DNA of 64,000 nucleotides from assembly GCA_020348445.1 (NCBI GenBank), contig CP070751.1, positions 2,047,948-2,111,947 on the forward strand, read 5' to 3'. The DNA comes from Thermoplasmata archaeon. GTDB lineage: Archaea > Thermoplasmatota > Thermoplasmata > GCA-020350865. Below are positions 18,601 to 29,000 of this stretch, piece after piece. Every line of letters begins with the position of its first letter. Positions within the stretch are counted from its first letter, which is position 1. The notes below the pieces were generated by a model. That model worked only from the letters and a program-made list of their open reading frames with translations. It was not told the origin of the DNA and did not search any database. Position numbers and translations under genes: made by a program.

Positions 18601-21539
18601 AATGGGATCGTCACATTCACCGCAATTTGTGCAGTTGAATTTGGATTAATGATTCCTGTGTCGGGAATTCCATCGGAAGCTGGGCCGGATTCAGTGTCCG
18701 CAAGTGGTGTCACACCATCGGCCTGAAGTAATTCCACGTTCCAACCGAGGATAGAAGAATAGGTGATGTCCATGACATCATCGAAATTGTTAAGGTTTGT
18801 AATGTTTAGAAAAAATGTGAGTGTCATGCCTGAAACACCTATCTCGAATTGATCCTGTTCTACTTTAACCAAGGGCAATGTAGGAATCGCGTCGAACACC
18901 CACCCTTCTTGTTGTGAGCTGATATCGTCAAAGCCAAGATTACCACCTGCTCCCTCGGGAATACGTGCCGCACTGCAATTTACATTATGTGGGGAGCTCC
19001 AACCCACCATATCCAATAGGCTCCCGCTTCCATCATAAAGATAGATATTGTCACCTGATATGTCCATCTGACTGAAGAGTCCAGGGGCATCAAGCGGGGT
19101 CAGTATGAAGTATTTATTAGATGGTGTGAGGACAGTGCCTGATGGAACCTCAAATTCATTGTCGCATATTATCTTGTATCCCTGTATATCAATGGAACCT
19201 GAACCAGTATACATCAATTCAATGAATCGGAGATTGAGATCTTGGGAATTGAACACAACCTCATTTAATACAACCTCTGAGCTGAAATTGGCCTGGGGAT
19301 TGTCGTTTACGAAACCGAAAGTTTGACCTGAAGTTGCGTTCCTACTCCATATGTTTGAGTAATTTCCTGATTCAAATATACGCTCCACACTCTCACTTGG
19401 GAGGGGATCAGGGATAGCTCCCTTTTGACCATAGTATACTTCCTCAATCAGGACACCATTTTGGTATAGACCTATGGTATCACCTTCTGGATTGAAGCCA
19501 TTTGGGGTGGTCACATTAAAAAGGGCATATCCATCCGCGCTGGCAATTGGGTTAACCCATACTCCACTAATGGGCCCGGATTCAGATTCGAGTGTAAAGC
19601 TAGACCTGAAGTCGATTGCAGGATACCTCGGGTTGTATACTTCGACTTGGGCTGCTTCAGATTCATTGTCAGATAACTCTGTAATGATTACTTCCAAAGG
19701 GCAGTTGAAAACCCAACCTGCCGCCTCTGATGTTATGTCATTGTAGCCTTGATAAGTGCCGGTTCCATCTGGTACCCTGCGCACGCTCATGTCCTGAAGA
19801 TGAGGAGAGTCCCAACCCACCATATCAAGCAGTTGCCCACTGTTATCATATAAATAAACATTGTCACCTGAGGCATCCATTTGGCTGAAAAAAATGGGAT
19901 CATCTAATTGAACCATGGTAAAATATTGATTTGAAGGGCTTAATACATGTCCTTGCGGAATACGGTACTCGGTATCGCAAATGATGCTGTATCCTTGGAT
20001 ATCAAGGGTTCCGCTACCCTGGTACATCAATTTTACAAAACCCAATTCCGGCGTTCCAAAATTGAACATGACCTCGTTTATTATCACTGGTGGGGAAGAT
20101 TCAACAGAAGGAACGTCATTTTGTGCACCCCATGTCGGACCAGAAGAATCGTTACGAAGCCAATAGTTTGTATAAAGTGATGTTGTAGCATCATATCGCC
20201 TTGCAACAGACTCACCGTTTAAAGGATCAGGTGCTGCGCCCTTCATCCCAAATCCAACCTGATCTATAGTTACGATATTTCCTCCTCCCAAATCCTGATA
20301 CAAGCCAATTGTATCACCTTCAGGATCAATAACTCCAGAAGTCAGAGTAAAGACACTGTATTCATAGCTTGGAAGGGGATCTTTATCCCAATTACCGGAC
20401 AATGGATTTATCCCATCTTTAGAAAGGAAATATCCCTCAGCCACTAAATCTGTGGTCCCTGATCCAAAATTGTATATCTCTATTTGCGTAGAAGAAGAGC
20501 TTGAGTCTGATAACTCAGTGATACGAAAACCACTTATTTGCGTATCATAGTAATCTCTTGAATCATTTAATGCAGACATCATATTGGCATGATCACTGCC
20601 CATTGCGATGATTAGGGTGAAGGTTCTTGAGGATCCTGCTGGTATCGTTATTCCATTCCATCCTACAGTGGATGTTCGATTTCCTAAAATTGTGTTTCCA
20701 ACAACACTGTTTGGTGCATGTAAGCGCTCGTACAACCATGTCTCGTTTTGCCAGAATACCTTATAATCATCATGTGTGGCGGGGTGAGAATCCTCTGAAA
20801 AATAATGCGTGATAGGATCAGAAATAGAAGCAGAACCGATTCCGATGGTTGTGCCACCATTATCAGAAGCCCAGTAGACATCTTCTGTTGAGTCAAAACC
20901 GTCGATGTCGTCCCCACTATCCCCACCTAAACCATATCCTGCACCCTCCTGGGAGATATCGACCTCCAGGCCCAGACAAAAATTCAAAATATCATCCAAA
21001 GGACTTTTTATGTTAATCACTCTCCATTGTAGTATCGCCCAATCCTTGTCCTTTACAGTCCAACATGTTTGATTGATGAGAATATCGTTAGCATCCTGCG
21101 TGGTTCCTATGTTCTGGAAAGAGGCGATGCTTTTCTGAATGGAGCCATCATCGATTATCATGGTAATGGGAGAAATCACCCCAAAATCATCTTGGGTTCT
21201 GTAATCACTGGATGCCAAGGTGTAACAATCTGCGATATCCACCATGCCAGGATTGTGATTGTAATTTGCCTGATCCACAACCAATCCTATGTAACCCCAA
21301 CCGCTGTTACTTACGGTTTGAAGTGTACCACCTTTAGGCCATTGTAGAGGCATCCAAATCCTGCCAAAATCTGTGAGCATTTTTACCTGAAGTTCTCCAA
21401 CATCATGATTTTCAGTGCCGGCACGGGCATTAGGTATCGAAAAAGATATTCCAATCAATAGAATGCTCGAAAGTAAAAGCACACTTATAGTCAATGAAAA
21501 GAATTTCCTTTTCTTTAAGTTCCCTCTTCTCCCTATCAT
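15699..21539 (-). CDS. Giant secreted lamin-tail-domain protein with duplicated C-terminal anchor-like module
   Basis: 1946 residues. After a signal peptide (about 12-40) comes an N-terminal beta-rich region (45-335) shared with the protein at 37619-44257. Four lamin-tail-type (LTD) domains follow (about 340-880; blocks such as INEVMFN, GYSIICD, NVYLYDNSGQLLDMVGW). Next are a NEW3-like beta-domain (about 885-1010), an unassigned beta-rich region with repeated DLSDGDDT blocks (1020-1425), a CARDB domain (about 1430-1545), an FN3-like stretch, and a duplicated C-terminal module (about 1660-1946; SSFSLPLEPL and MALPLKP blocks) ending in TKFIFIGS. There is no C-terminal TM helix. The frame opens TTG at 21542; ATG at 21539 follows a GAGGT ribosome site and is preferred. 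Probably a cell-surface or matrix protein; LTDs in prokaryotes are often found on secreted nucleases and surface proteins, but no catalytic domain is seen. Confidence 0.85.
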   Translation of the reverse strand: MIGRRGNLKKRKFFSLTISVLLLSSILLIGISFSIPNARAGTENHDVGELQVKMLTDFGRIWMPLQWPKGGTLQTVSNSGWGYIGLVVDQANYNHNPGMVDIADCYTLASSDYRTQDDFGVISPITMIIDDGSIQKSIASFQNIGTTQDANDILINQTCWTVKDKDWAILQWRVINIKSPLDDILNFCLGLEVDISQEGAGYGLGGDSGDDIDGFDSTEDVYWASDNGGTTIGIGSASISDPITHYFSEDSHPATHDDYKVFWQNETWLYERLHAPNSVVGNTILGNRTSTVGWNGITIPAGSSRTFTLIIAMGSDHANMMSALNDSRDYYDTQISGFRITELSDSSSSSTQIEIYNFGSGTTDLVAEGYFLSKDGINPLSGNWDKDPLPSYEYSVFTLTSGVIDPEGDTIGLYQDLGGGNIVTIDQVGFGMKGAAPDPLNGESVARRYDATTSLYTNYWLRNDSSGPTWGAQNDVPSVESSPPVIINEVMFNFGTPELGFVKLMYQGSGTLDIQGYSIICDTEYRIPQGHVLSPSNQYFTMVQLDDPIFFSQMDASGDNVYLYDNSGQLLDMVGWDSPHLQDMSVRRVPDGTGTYQGYNDITSEAAGWVFNCPLEVIITELSDNESEAAQVEVYNPRYPAIDFRSSFTLESESGPISGVWVNPIASADGYALFNVTTPNGFNPEGDTIGLYQNGVLIEEVYYGQKGAIPDPLPSESVERIFESGNYSNIWSRNATSGQTFGFVNDNPQANFSSEVVLNEVVFNSQDLNLRFIELMYTGSGSIDIQGYKIICDNEFEVPSGTVLTPSNKYFILTPLDAPGLFSQMDISGDNIYLYDGSGSLLDMVGWSSPHNVNCSAARIPEGAGGNLGFDDISSQQEGWVFDAIPTLPLVKVEQDQFEIGVSGMTLTFFLNITNLNNFDDVMDITYSSILGWNVELLQADGVTPLADTESGPASDGIPDTGIINPNSTAQIAVNVTIPFGVPGGVTEFTTIFARSNINPMASDCAQLNSTTLMGLEYRSPNRYVTFVRGTLMVIGHVDNTQIKVTDLSNGIQIAQFSINEGGSWTTSLTNAHVDINATHNVTVLSGDSLYASGGNSWMSYIPTSGGNKYGNIFYGFVAQEMYIFVPSLISQPPTSISITDMSDGDDTQILTDVNTDFLNADVEIYKLTGFDDDIVKIESNILISVLAGKVSGGLDWTATPPSVNGTEKGNRFFVFASDSLTVLPLEDNTTVDVIDLSDGDDTMTLLMNRFDIYTQRSNSEYGNPIIARPGVTLFHNSNNLIDDDYMEIRADKDVLIYIGPVSDHRQEFADLSPSVSTGIFSQEVFTYAQNGGANDFQIFVYDKNHTVVKITSLTYSWGPGTGRNNFYDFTLDADDLLGNGPWWWEWGGWGGNILHLQSNLPVTVFNGDFDGPSFGSFLSVINPPENLRYPDLAISTDDISFNPGSEVFRDSIVKINATIHNVGDLDVTNVKVSFYDDDPLLGGRLICPNLTIPLLLIGDNYTVSITWIPQKIGVFRIFVAVDYPSPGFFIEIDETNNIASKVLEVLGYDPPKLFIECTGDDILLSWTHPKLSYLSHFLIYCATSQTEFDFTTPWVDTSGNLANGTDPVDGQVILLRTTWNDTNAASTLASKEYYYVIRGVFKNGETSYTSRTVGKYTRTFPAGISSFSLPLEPLENQIPTADFYLNDMNARYIKWIDPSTRTWMKHGEGEINDTILSVGRGFEVGFASQTKYTFCGMPGSMIMYDNVSFGFDTTPRIGDAQNLTIFIDDNGDVYLTWMTPKNTRLEFEFRVYRSHKRDGFWGDEDDDYIDLKIIINNYGPGEWITQVDSGIAIPGAEIYYMIIPYNQTTGERGIGTYSIGIWYAQYLSQYDTMALPLKPDAYETADWFCDNIENVVGINYLDPTLGDWLWHSTRMPRGAYDPVIEMGFGFQVSTTQATKFIFIGS

Positions 21540-21613
21540 CAAGTTACCTCTTCTGCCTCCTAGCTCTAAGAGGTTAATGGTATAGCTTGTTCCACCTTTT
21601 CTCTATATTCATG

Positions 21614-21645
21614 CCAGACCTCTTATAATTTTCCGTATGGTCTGG
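21614..21645 (-). promoter_or_regulatory. TATA box inside a perfect 7-base inverted repeat
   Basis: CCAGACC (21614-21620) and GGTCTGG (21639-21645) flank the 18-base core TCTTATAATTTTCCGTAT. On the minus strand the core reads ATACGGAA plus a TATA-like decamer, the same layout as at 13468-13451. The element is about 80 bases before the ATG at 21539. The inverted repeat could be an operator. Confidence 0.45.
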
Positions 21646-21799
21646 AAGGGAAATTTACAAAAATTCTGGATTTACATTGGCAATTCTTAAGATTATTTAT
21701 CAGAAAGAGATGCCCCGGTGAGCCCAGTTGGAATTAATGTGAATATCTAATTTAAAATCAATTATCATTGAAGTAGTCTTATAGCAACTTCTATTTTTT

Positions 21800-24700
21800 C
21801 TACCAGTTAATAGTCCAGGTGCAGTCTGCTGTTACGTGAATGTATAGCCCAAACCCAGCTTCAATTTGAACGAGGTCATCAGGAGAATACGAACCTGGAT
21901 CATATGCCTTCCATGGATCCGATGTATCACTTGCATTATAGTACATAACCATATCCACCTCAGAGGCAATGGTAAAGAATGCATCAGACGGACTGATTCC
22001 CGCATTTCGGGTAGTCAAGGTTGGATATCCCACCATATTCCAGCCCGGTTTTAATTCTATATTGGTCACTGGGTCTGGATCAAAACCTGCCACAGTTAAA
22101 GTGTCGTCTGTTTTCATATAAATCCAAACGCCCATTATCCTTTCGATGTTTAGGAGGTCGTTTAATCCTGCTTTTTTAACATGATAATGTTTCCAATGAT
22201 CTTTTATATCGCTGATATTGAACCATTGCACTGCCAAATAGTTACCTTCGATATTTGAAAGTACATTCTCCAATCCTGTATCAGTCATATTGATGGGGAT
22301 GGAAATCAAGTTCCAACCTTTTTTGAGGGGTGTGTTGAACTTGGTTCCTCCCAAGACTATTACTACATTCTTGCTTGAATCCATATCTGTGATCTCCAAT
22401 CCAGACCTGGCTCCCTCAGCGGCAGAGATATTATGCGGTGTGTAGTAGTACTTACCACCTGTCTGCGTCTCCACATATTCGGTTACCACCAACCATCTGA
22501 TCCAACCATCAGCAGGTGTTTGGCCAGTGAACAGGTTGGTGCCGTATGTGTCATTTACCCATACATCTGCAAACTCCACAGGGACATTGGGAGGCTCCAC
22601 AACCCTGACATTTAGATACCAGTTGACTGTAAGGTTGGAAGCAGCGTCTGTTATGACTGTTTTAGTCTTATCCAAGGTCGTGTTCAATAGCCAGGGATGA
22701 GAATCACCAGTTATGAAGAATTCACTCCCCGCCACGGATGCAACCATTGTGCTATTGTAAATCTTTGGTGAAGAAAGCCCCTCACAATAGATATTACGCT
22801 CACCCGAATTTTCTATTGTGCACCTTTCAACAATGCCGTTGGAGCCTAAGGTATATCGTAATCCTATTGTGTTCGAGTTAATTATTTGATTGCCTGTGAT
22901 GGTTGGATTCGAGTTTCTTAAGTATATTCCATGATCGTTGCTGCTTATGATATTTCCAGATCCAATGGATGCATCTGAGTTATCAAGATATATACCAACG
23001 GAATTGTTGTAAATATCGTTATTATCACCAATAGTGACGGCATTTGAATTTAAAATGTAAACACCGATATTATTTTCATAGATATCATTTCCTGATATCT
23101 GCGCAACCGAGGGATCAAGCCAAATTCCATAAGTATTTCCGCTTGTATCATAGGTTGTTATGTCATTTCCTATAATTGCATTCATAATCCCCAAATTTGT
23201 GCCGTAAATTCCATATGTACCGTTCTTTCCATATGTGTCTGATGTAGCATTGTACCCGGCTATTCCTGGTCGAATATTGTTTCCAAATATTATCACCTGG
23301 CTCGAACTCGTGGCATAGATGGAGAATCTTGATGCGTTGCCGGGTCCGTAATATCCAGTATCTGCATTTCCTCCATCACCACCAATTATACTCAAAACGC
23401 TGTCAACAGTTATGAAATCGGAATTACCACCGATGTATATTGCTGAACTTCCATTACCTCCACCTCCAGAGGGGTTGAAATTATCACCTCCTCTTCCACC
23501 TATTATACTCCCTCCATTAATAATCCAGCCAGTGGATCCGGATAAACCTACCCCCGTTCCACCTTCTCCCGCAAATGGATTTACCCCATAATTGTGTCCC
23601 CCCATACCGCCATATAGGTAGGAGGATGTGCATGCACCCGAGCCATATTGAGAGAATAATGCATTGCCTCCTTCTCCACATCCATCCAAAAATGTTCCAC
23701 CGGCCCAATCATCCCCGCCATTTCCACCAGTAGAATTTGAATTGTTAATATCGGCCTGTGTGATAAAGGTAGGTGTATCAGAGTAAAGAAGGATACCATT
23801 TCCAGCATCTCCTGCGATGACCATAATTCCTGTAAGGGCATTATTTCCACCATCTCCCCCAAACATCGAGGATTTTGATATTAACACATTTGTGGATTTC
23901 CAGAGCAATATCCCGTTACCGCCTTCACCAGCGCTTGGAATGGATCCTGGACCTCCACTTCCAGTGTTGTCACCACCATTACCTCCTGCAATTACAGGAT
24001 TCTCCTCTATAGTCAATGAACATGGTGTCCTTATGTCCTGGGTTAAGATTCCATGACCCCCATTTCCGGCTGTCCAGCCCATGATATTCCAATCGGCATT
24101 ATTTTGTCCTCCATTCCCCCCCATAATCAAGTCATTGTAACTTATTATGGCAGTGCCATCGCTTCCGGCGGGATTGTCTATGATCATTATCGAATGGTTA
24201 CCTTCTCCTGCATTGCCGTCACTTAATGCAAGGTTGTCTCCTCCATTTCCTCCGAGAATAGCGTTATTGCCACTGATATCCACAGTAGCGATATCAGGTA
24301 CAGGGATGACTTGGATTCCCATGCCCCCGTCTCCTGCAGACATCATCGGCGTGGTGTTGTTACCACCTCTGCCACCCATTATAATTTCGTTACCTATAAT
24401 CGATAGGTCACCATTGTAGGAATTATCATAGATCCCGTGACCACCAAAGCCGCCTCCACTACCCAGCATATCATCTCCACCATTGCCACCGTATATACGG
24501 TTGTTGGAAATAGTAATCGAGAGGGAACTTCCCGCCAGGTATATCCCACCGCCACCATCAATTCCACCCAGGCTCCCTGCACTCCCATTGTATCCCCAAA
24601 TATCGTTGTTGTCGACAACTGCATTGGAGGAATCGAATCCTATTGCATAGGAAGTCGCGTTTATTATGGTACTGTCCATTACATTTGCAGAAGAAGAAGC

Positions 24701-25420
24701 TGCATAGATACCTACTTGACCCACATTCATGATCGTACTGTTGAAAACAGATATGGATGAAGAAGACATAGCATAGATACCCACTTGATCTACATCCATG
24801 ATCGTACTGTTAGCAACAAAAATGGATGATGAGAGGGCATAAATACCAAATTGACCCATATTAATAATGGAACTGTTGGTCATGTTCATTGTGGCAGCAC
24901 CCACATAAATCACATTTGCTCCAGATACATCAGTATAATTGAAAGAAACGTAGCTTCTTGTAAGAATATAGATTCCCTCCCACGCAGAGCCTGTAACATT
25001 TTGGGTAAGAAGCACAGGTGAAACAGGGGTTCCATTTACGAACATAGTTGCCCCTGTAGTATCTTGTCCAACCTGAATTACAAATCCTGGATCGATTCGA
25101 ACTTCTGCACCTGCTTCTATTTCAAGAATGTAACCATCTTGTACAATAAAATTGTTGCTTACAGTATGGTTATTATCCTTATTATGCCAAGTTACCTTCA
25201 TATCACCTGCAGGATCCCCATTGTAATCCAGACCTCCTCCAAAATTCTGATCCTCCCATTGTGCAGAGTTCGTGTGGTCTTTATCAGCAAAAGCCGTGGG
25301 TTGACTTATCGGGAACACCAAAAGGAATCCGCTTGCAACCAAAAGCCATACAATTAAAAAGGATGTGGCTCTTTTTGCTTTTAAATATTCATATTCTCCA
25401 CCTTTTTTCTTCATGCTCAT
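21800..25420 (-). CDS. Glycine-rich beta-helix surface protein with GWNLISIP-type C-terminus
   Basis: 1206 residues. A signal peptide (about 18-45) precedes a right-handed beta-helix from about 75 to 935. Its central third (about 290-680) has about a dozen coils marked by GGNGGDN, GGDGGN or GGRGGDN loops. These place Asp/Asn at regular spacing and may form a metal-binding or polar ladder. Normal PbH1 coils (NDIYENNIGVYILNSN-like) follow. A cap domain (about 950-1055; WYLNVRVVEPP, YTPHNIS) is shared with the proteins at 2030, 29815 and 53221. The C-terminus has two GW-type modules (LKKGWNLISIP at about 1065; LKPGWNMVGYP at about 1140) ending in TWTINW, with no TM helix. ATG 25420 follows a GAGG ribosome site; a second ATG is two codons in. 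Function unknown: probably an adhesin or a polysaccharide-active surface protein. Confidence 0.86.
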   Translation of the reverse strand: MSMKKKGGEYEYLKAKRATSFLIVWLLVASGFLLVFPISQPTAFADKDHTNSAQWEDQNFGGGLDYNGDPAGDMKVTWHNKDNNHTVSNNFIVQDGYILEIEAGAEVRIDPGFVIQVGQDTTGATMFVNGTPVSPVLLTQNVTGSAWEGIYILTRSYVSFNYTDVSGANVIYVGAATMNMTNSSIINMGQFGIYALSSSIFVANSTIMDVDQVGIYAMSSSSISVFNSTIMNVGQVGIYAASSSANVMDSTIINATSYAIGFDSSNAVVDNNDIWGYNGSAGSLGGIDGGGGIYLAGSSLSITISNNRIYGGNGGDDMLGSGGGFGGHGIYDNSYNGDLSIIGNEIIMGGRGGNNTTPMMSAGDGGMGIQVIPVPDIATVDISGNNAILGGNGGDNLALSDGNAGEGNHSIMIIDNPAGSDGTAIISYNDLIMGGNGGQNNADWNIMGWTAGNGGHGILTQDIRTPCSLTIEENPVIAGGNGGDNTGSGGPGSIPSAGEGGNGILLWKSTNVLISKSSMFGGDGGNNALTGIMVIAGDAGNGILLYSDTPTFITQADINNSNSTGGNGGDDWAGGTFLDGCGEGGNALFSQYGSGACTSSYLYGGMGGHNYGVNPFAGEGGTGVGLSGSTGWIINGGSIIGGRGGDNFNPSGGGGNGSSAIYIGGNSDFITVDSVLSIIGGDGGNADTGYYGPGNASRFSIYATSSSQVIIFGNNIRPGIAGYNATSDTYGKNGTYGIYGTNLGIMNAIIGNDITTYDTSGNTYGIWLDPSVAQISGNDIYENNIGVYILNSNAVTIGDNNDIYNNSVGIYLDNSDASIGSGNIISSNDHGIYLRNSNPTITGNQIINSNTIGLRYTLGSNGIVERCTIENSGERNIYCEGLSSPKIYNSTMVASVAGSEFFITGDSHPWLLNTTLDKTKTVITDAASNLTVNWYLNVRVVEPPNVPVEFADVWVNDTYGTNLFTGQTPADGWIRWLVVTEYVETQTGGKYYYTPHNISAAEGARSGLEITDMDSSKNVVIVLGGTKFNTPLKKGWNLISIPINMTDTGLENVLSNIEGNYLAVQWFNISDIKDHWKHYHVKKAGLNDLLNIERIMGVWIYMKTDDTLTVAGFDPDPVTNIELKPGWNMVGYPTLTTRNAGISPSDAFFTIASEVDMVMYYNASDTSDPWKAYDPGSYSPDDLVQIEAGFGLYIHVTADCTWTINW

Positions 25421-25745
25421 CAGTCCTCACATTTCTCTATCCCATCAAAATCGAATTATAGAAGATTATAAAATATAATCGGGCTTCTACTACTTAAGTA
25501 TTTTAGAACGTTTTTTGAAGTGTATTTGTAAATATTTAAACCACTACTTTTAAGGAGGTATGTCTGAAGATCATGTTTTCAAGAGAGAATTAAATTGTTG
25601 ATCTCTAAAGCAATCAAATTTATAAAACAATATATGTGGACCAGATTCAAGTTGATTCAACATTTTAATCTCAGCCCATAAAACATAGGCCCAATCCAAA
25701 TAAAAAGGTTTACATGCTATTAAAATTAACCATAGTATATAAATA
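25421..25745. other. AT-rich divergent intergenic region
   Basis: Part of a 675-base gap between divergent surface-protein genes. Near 25455-25480 the minus strand has GATTATATTTTATAATC, a TATA-like core for the leftward gene. A short frame at 25559 (ATG next to AAGGAGGT, about 13 codons) has its SD too close to the ATG to work. No RNA gene or other element is seen here. The rest of the gap is described under the promoter block and the leader. Confidence 0.45.
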
Positions 25746-25843
25746 AATCCATAATAATTCGCATATAATTTAAATACTTTTTAACTACTGTTCCATAAAA
25801 TATTTAAGGATAAAGAATTATATATATAAATATATACAAATCG
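25746..25843 (+). promoter_or_regulatory. Conserved promoter block, copy A
   Basis: This 98-base stretch matches the reverse complement of 44341-44438 at about 87 of 98 positions in a hand alignment; the last 60 bases differ at only three. It contains CTACTGTTCCATAAAATATT, then a long TATA run (about 25818-25836). It is oriented toward the 26096 gene, as copy B is toward the gene starting at 44257. A shorter third copy is at 44611-44632. A regulator site next to a TATA box is the simplest reading. Confidence 0.65.
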
Positions 25844-25904
25844 ACTGTATATAATATTTCAAAAGGATATATGTACATTTATAATAATCGATATAATCAG
25901 CACC

Positions 25905-26095
25905 TTGGGGGATGACCTTACCATCCGATAAAAAACCTAGGGGGGATGTCCAGGGTAAGAGAACCATTAATAAGGCCTCATATTATCTACTTCGTGTTCT
26001 GCTCAATTACACTCTTTGTATTGAGTTCACAGAACAAAGCGCCGAGGAGGGGCGCTATGACATAAATACCCAAGGCCTTAGGAGGGAGGCAAAAA
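25905..26095 (+). promoter_or_regulatory. Long structured 5' leader with overlapping uORF and strong SD
   Basis: A TATA box at 25878-25887 puts a transcript start near 25905; one in copy A would give a longer leader. Inverted arms: CTTACCATCC (25917-25926) with GGAT (25944-25947) and GGTAAG (25954-25959); CTTTGT (26014-26019) with ACAAAG (26034-26039); AGCGCC (26038-26043) with GGCGCT (26051-26056), whose loop GAGGAGG is SD-like. The last two stems share two bases. The ribosome site GGAGGGAGG is at 26081-26089, seven bases before ATG 26096. An open frame of 65 codons (25912-26109) overlaps the main start by 14 bases in another frame; its product resembles nothing I know, so it may be a translated leader or chance. 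Confidence 0.5.
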
Positions 26096-29000
26096 ATGGC
26101 AAAATTTAGAAAATTAACGACATCTCTTACGGCATTAATGATGACAATAAGTACTATGGTAATGATGTTTTCACCTGTAGCAGCGATACCAATTGTCTCA
26201 ATTTCAGGCCCTATCGATGTAGATGAGGGTGTATCAGACGTCTTTACGGGAACAATCTCAGGTTACGGTACAGGTACACCCGCAGGTTATGACATCGACG
26301 ATACACTTATCGAGCCATTTATCGACGCAACAGGGGGCACGACATTAATAACCTCGGCTGGTTCTAGCGGAGCAGTGGCAACCCTTGCCCTACCATTCGA
26401 CTTCAATTTCTGGGGAGTATATTACCCTGCTGGAAGCACGATCTGGGTAACTTCAAATGCTGTGATGGACTTTGGGTGTGGAGACCATTTTAATTACTAC
26501 AACTATAACATTCCAAGCACATCAAGTTCCAGTCCTAACAATGCTGCGTATGTGTACCAGGATAGCATGCGGATAAGGAGTAGTTCTTCAAGCTTCGTAT
26601 GCTATGAGGTAGGTATAGCCACCGGGGGAGAAACAAATGATCCAAACAAGATAGGCCATACATACCTTGCTATCGAGTGGCACAATATGTATTATAGCTC
26701 GACCTCTTCCAACCCAGGCACGTTGGAGATCGTTCTATGGGACGACGACGACATAGACATGCGCTATTACGACGTTCGCTTCTACTATACGTCCCACAGC
26801 TATGGCAGAAGTACAACAGTTGGCTTAGAAAATGCGGACGGCACAGAGGCTGCAAAATACTGCTATAATCCCTCTAGTCCAGGTCCGATAAGTAATGGTA
26901 TGAACATAAGATACACATGGCATGAGGCTGGAGGTACAGGCTACGAGTGGAAAGTCGATGGTACGTTGGTAGACGCAGGTTTTGTCGGTTCTGACCCATT
27001 CTCTGCAACGCTCAGCTATGCATTTCCAGACGGTCCTGCGACAGGAACCATCGAGTTGATTGTGACCTACGATGGTGCACCCATAGACTTCACCACCCAT
27101 ACCGTGACAGTTCACAACGTGGCACCACTTGTTTACGGCGATAACACCTACGCTGACAACTATGCAGGCGCTGATAACGCGGTCTATCTTGGCGATTGGA
27201 TTTATTTCCACGGCCATATATCGGATGTAGCTGCCGATACTCCACCCGACTGGGAACCACACCAGTGGGTCGAAGTCACTCCTGGCTCTGAAGGAGTTGA
27301 ATGGGAAATCACTCCCTACACTGGACCTTATGAGCCATACTGGGAATACAACTGGGAGATCAAGTTCCTGAGACCAGGTACATATACGGTAACTGTGTAT
27401 GTCCAAGACAAGGATGGCGGCATAGGATGGGGCTCTGACGAGGATGCACCTAGAACTGTAGTTGTAATTGAACACATCCGTTATCAATGGACAGGAGCAG
27501 GTCATGGCCTCAAAGTGCTCGATGCAGCTGTCAAACCGGCCGATGTTCAGGCAGGCGGAATGACTTTAGCGTACCTAAAGGTAATGCATGATCATCCGGA
27601 TCCAGATGTCCAAGTACCTCTAATCAAGGAGGACCTCCAAACGCTTATCCCAGAAGATTGGGAGCTGCTTAGGGTATACGGCCCAGAATGGATCAACGGC
27701 GGTTCTACTGAAATCTTAACTGCAGCAATATCCATACCACCTGGAACACCTGTGGGAGACTACAGTTTCTTTGTTGAACCCATCCCCTATTCCATACCCA
27801 ATCACTGGCACGAAATCGGAGGCGGTGTATGGTGGTGCGGAGACGACATTACAGACGAATACGGTCAATATTATGCAGATCCGCTGACGTACAAGGACGT
27901 TTATGTCGATGCCCAGTATCTAAGGTTGACCCATTCCATAGTGTCAGATTCCGCTTCCGGCGGTTGTGTCCTCATAGACGATGGATCAGGATGGGCACTG
28001 CTCACGCCATTGGACGGATATATCGACACTGTATTTGCCTTGGGTCGAGCTCTTGATCTACCGTACACGGTGGACGGCCCGGGTTTCACCTACACATACA
28101 GTGGTGTTGACTACTTCGATATATCAGACTATGCAGGACAGCAGGTCGACATAATACTGATGTTCGCAAGCTGGAGTTCATCTGGCTACCGCGGCTGGGA
28201 CATATTTGATATCAGTCTTGTTGATCATGACGGCACAAACGTGTTCTTCGACGATTTTACTAACGCGGATAACTGGGATACAGATGACAGGTACGGGGTT
28301 CTGGACTACGATATGGACGATAGTGGTGATTGCGTCGATTACTGGATCGATATCGTTGACCCAGCAAACGATTTGGGTATGGATGAAGACTATCCATATT
28401 ACAGATACGTACTACCGTATGACTTCACATTCTACGGCCAGACGTTTAGCCAGTTGACCATAGCCGCATTCGGGTACCTGGTAATGGACTACCCACCCTA
28501 TGGCACTGTTACCAAAAGTCCCCAAGAGTTTCCAACTTCCACATCGTACCTCAAATACGTGATAGCACCGCTTCATGCAGATCTGAGCCCTGGAACTGGT
28601 TCTTACGAGCGTGGTTTGATTTATGGTAAGCAGATAGGCAGTCAATTGGTGGTGACTTGGGATGATGTGATGATAGGTTATTCATCGTCCACAAGTGTGA
28701 CGTTCCAGGTGATACTGGATAACAGCGATAACTCAATACGATTCAACTACCTCGATATGAATGTGGGTACCAGCTTATCCAGATGTATGGTTGGACTCAA
28801 TGCAGATGACGGTGTGAGACATGAAAGCTACTATTACAGGTACTATTCCACTGAGACAGGAACCCTCCCTGATACCTGCACAACGATTCTATACACACCA
28901 GGCCCAATGGAAAAGGTCGGAGGCTGGGAGATAACAACTGAAGGCCTGATAACAGACAGCCCTGGTGAGGACTATGCAGATTCTTTTGATACATACCTCA

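Noticed and set aside
25559..25600. Tiny frame next to AAGGAGGT
   Set aside because: The SD-like sequence touches the ATG, leaving no spacing, and the product is only 13 residues.
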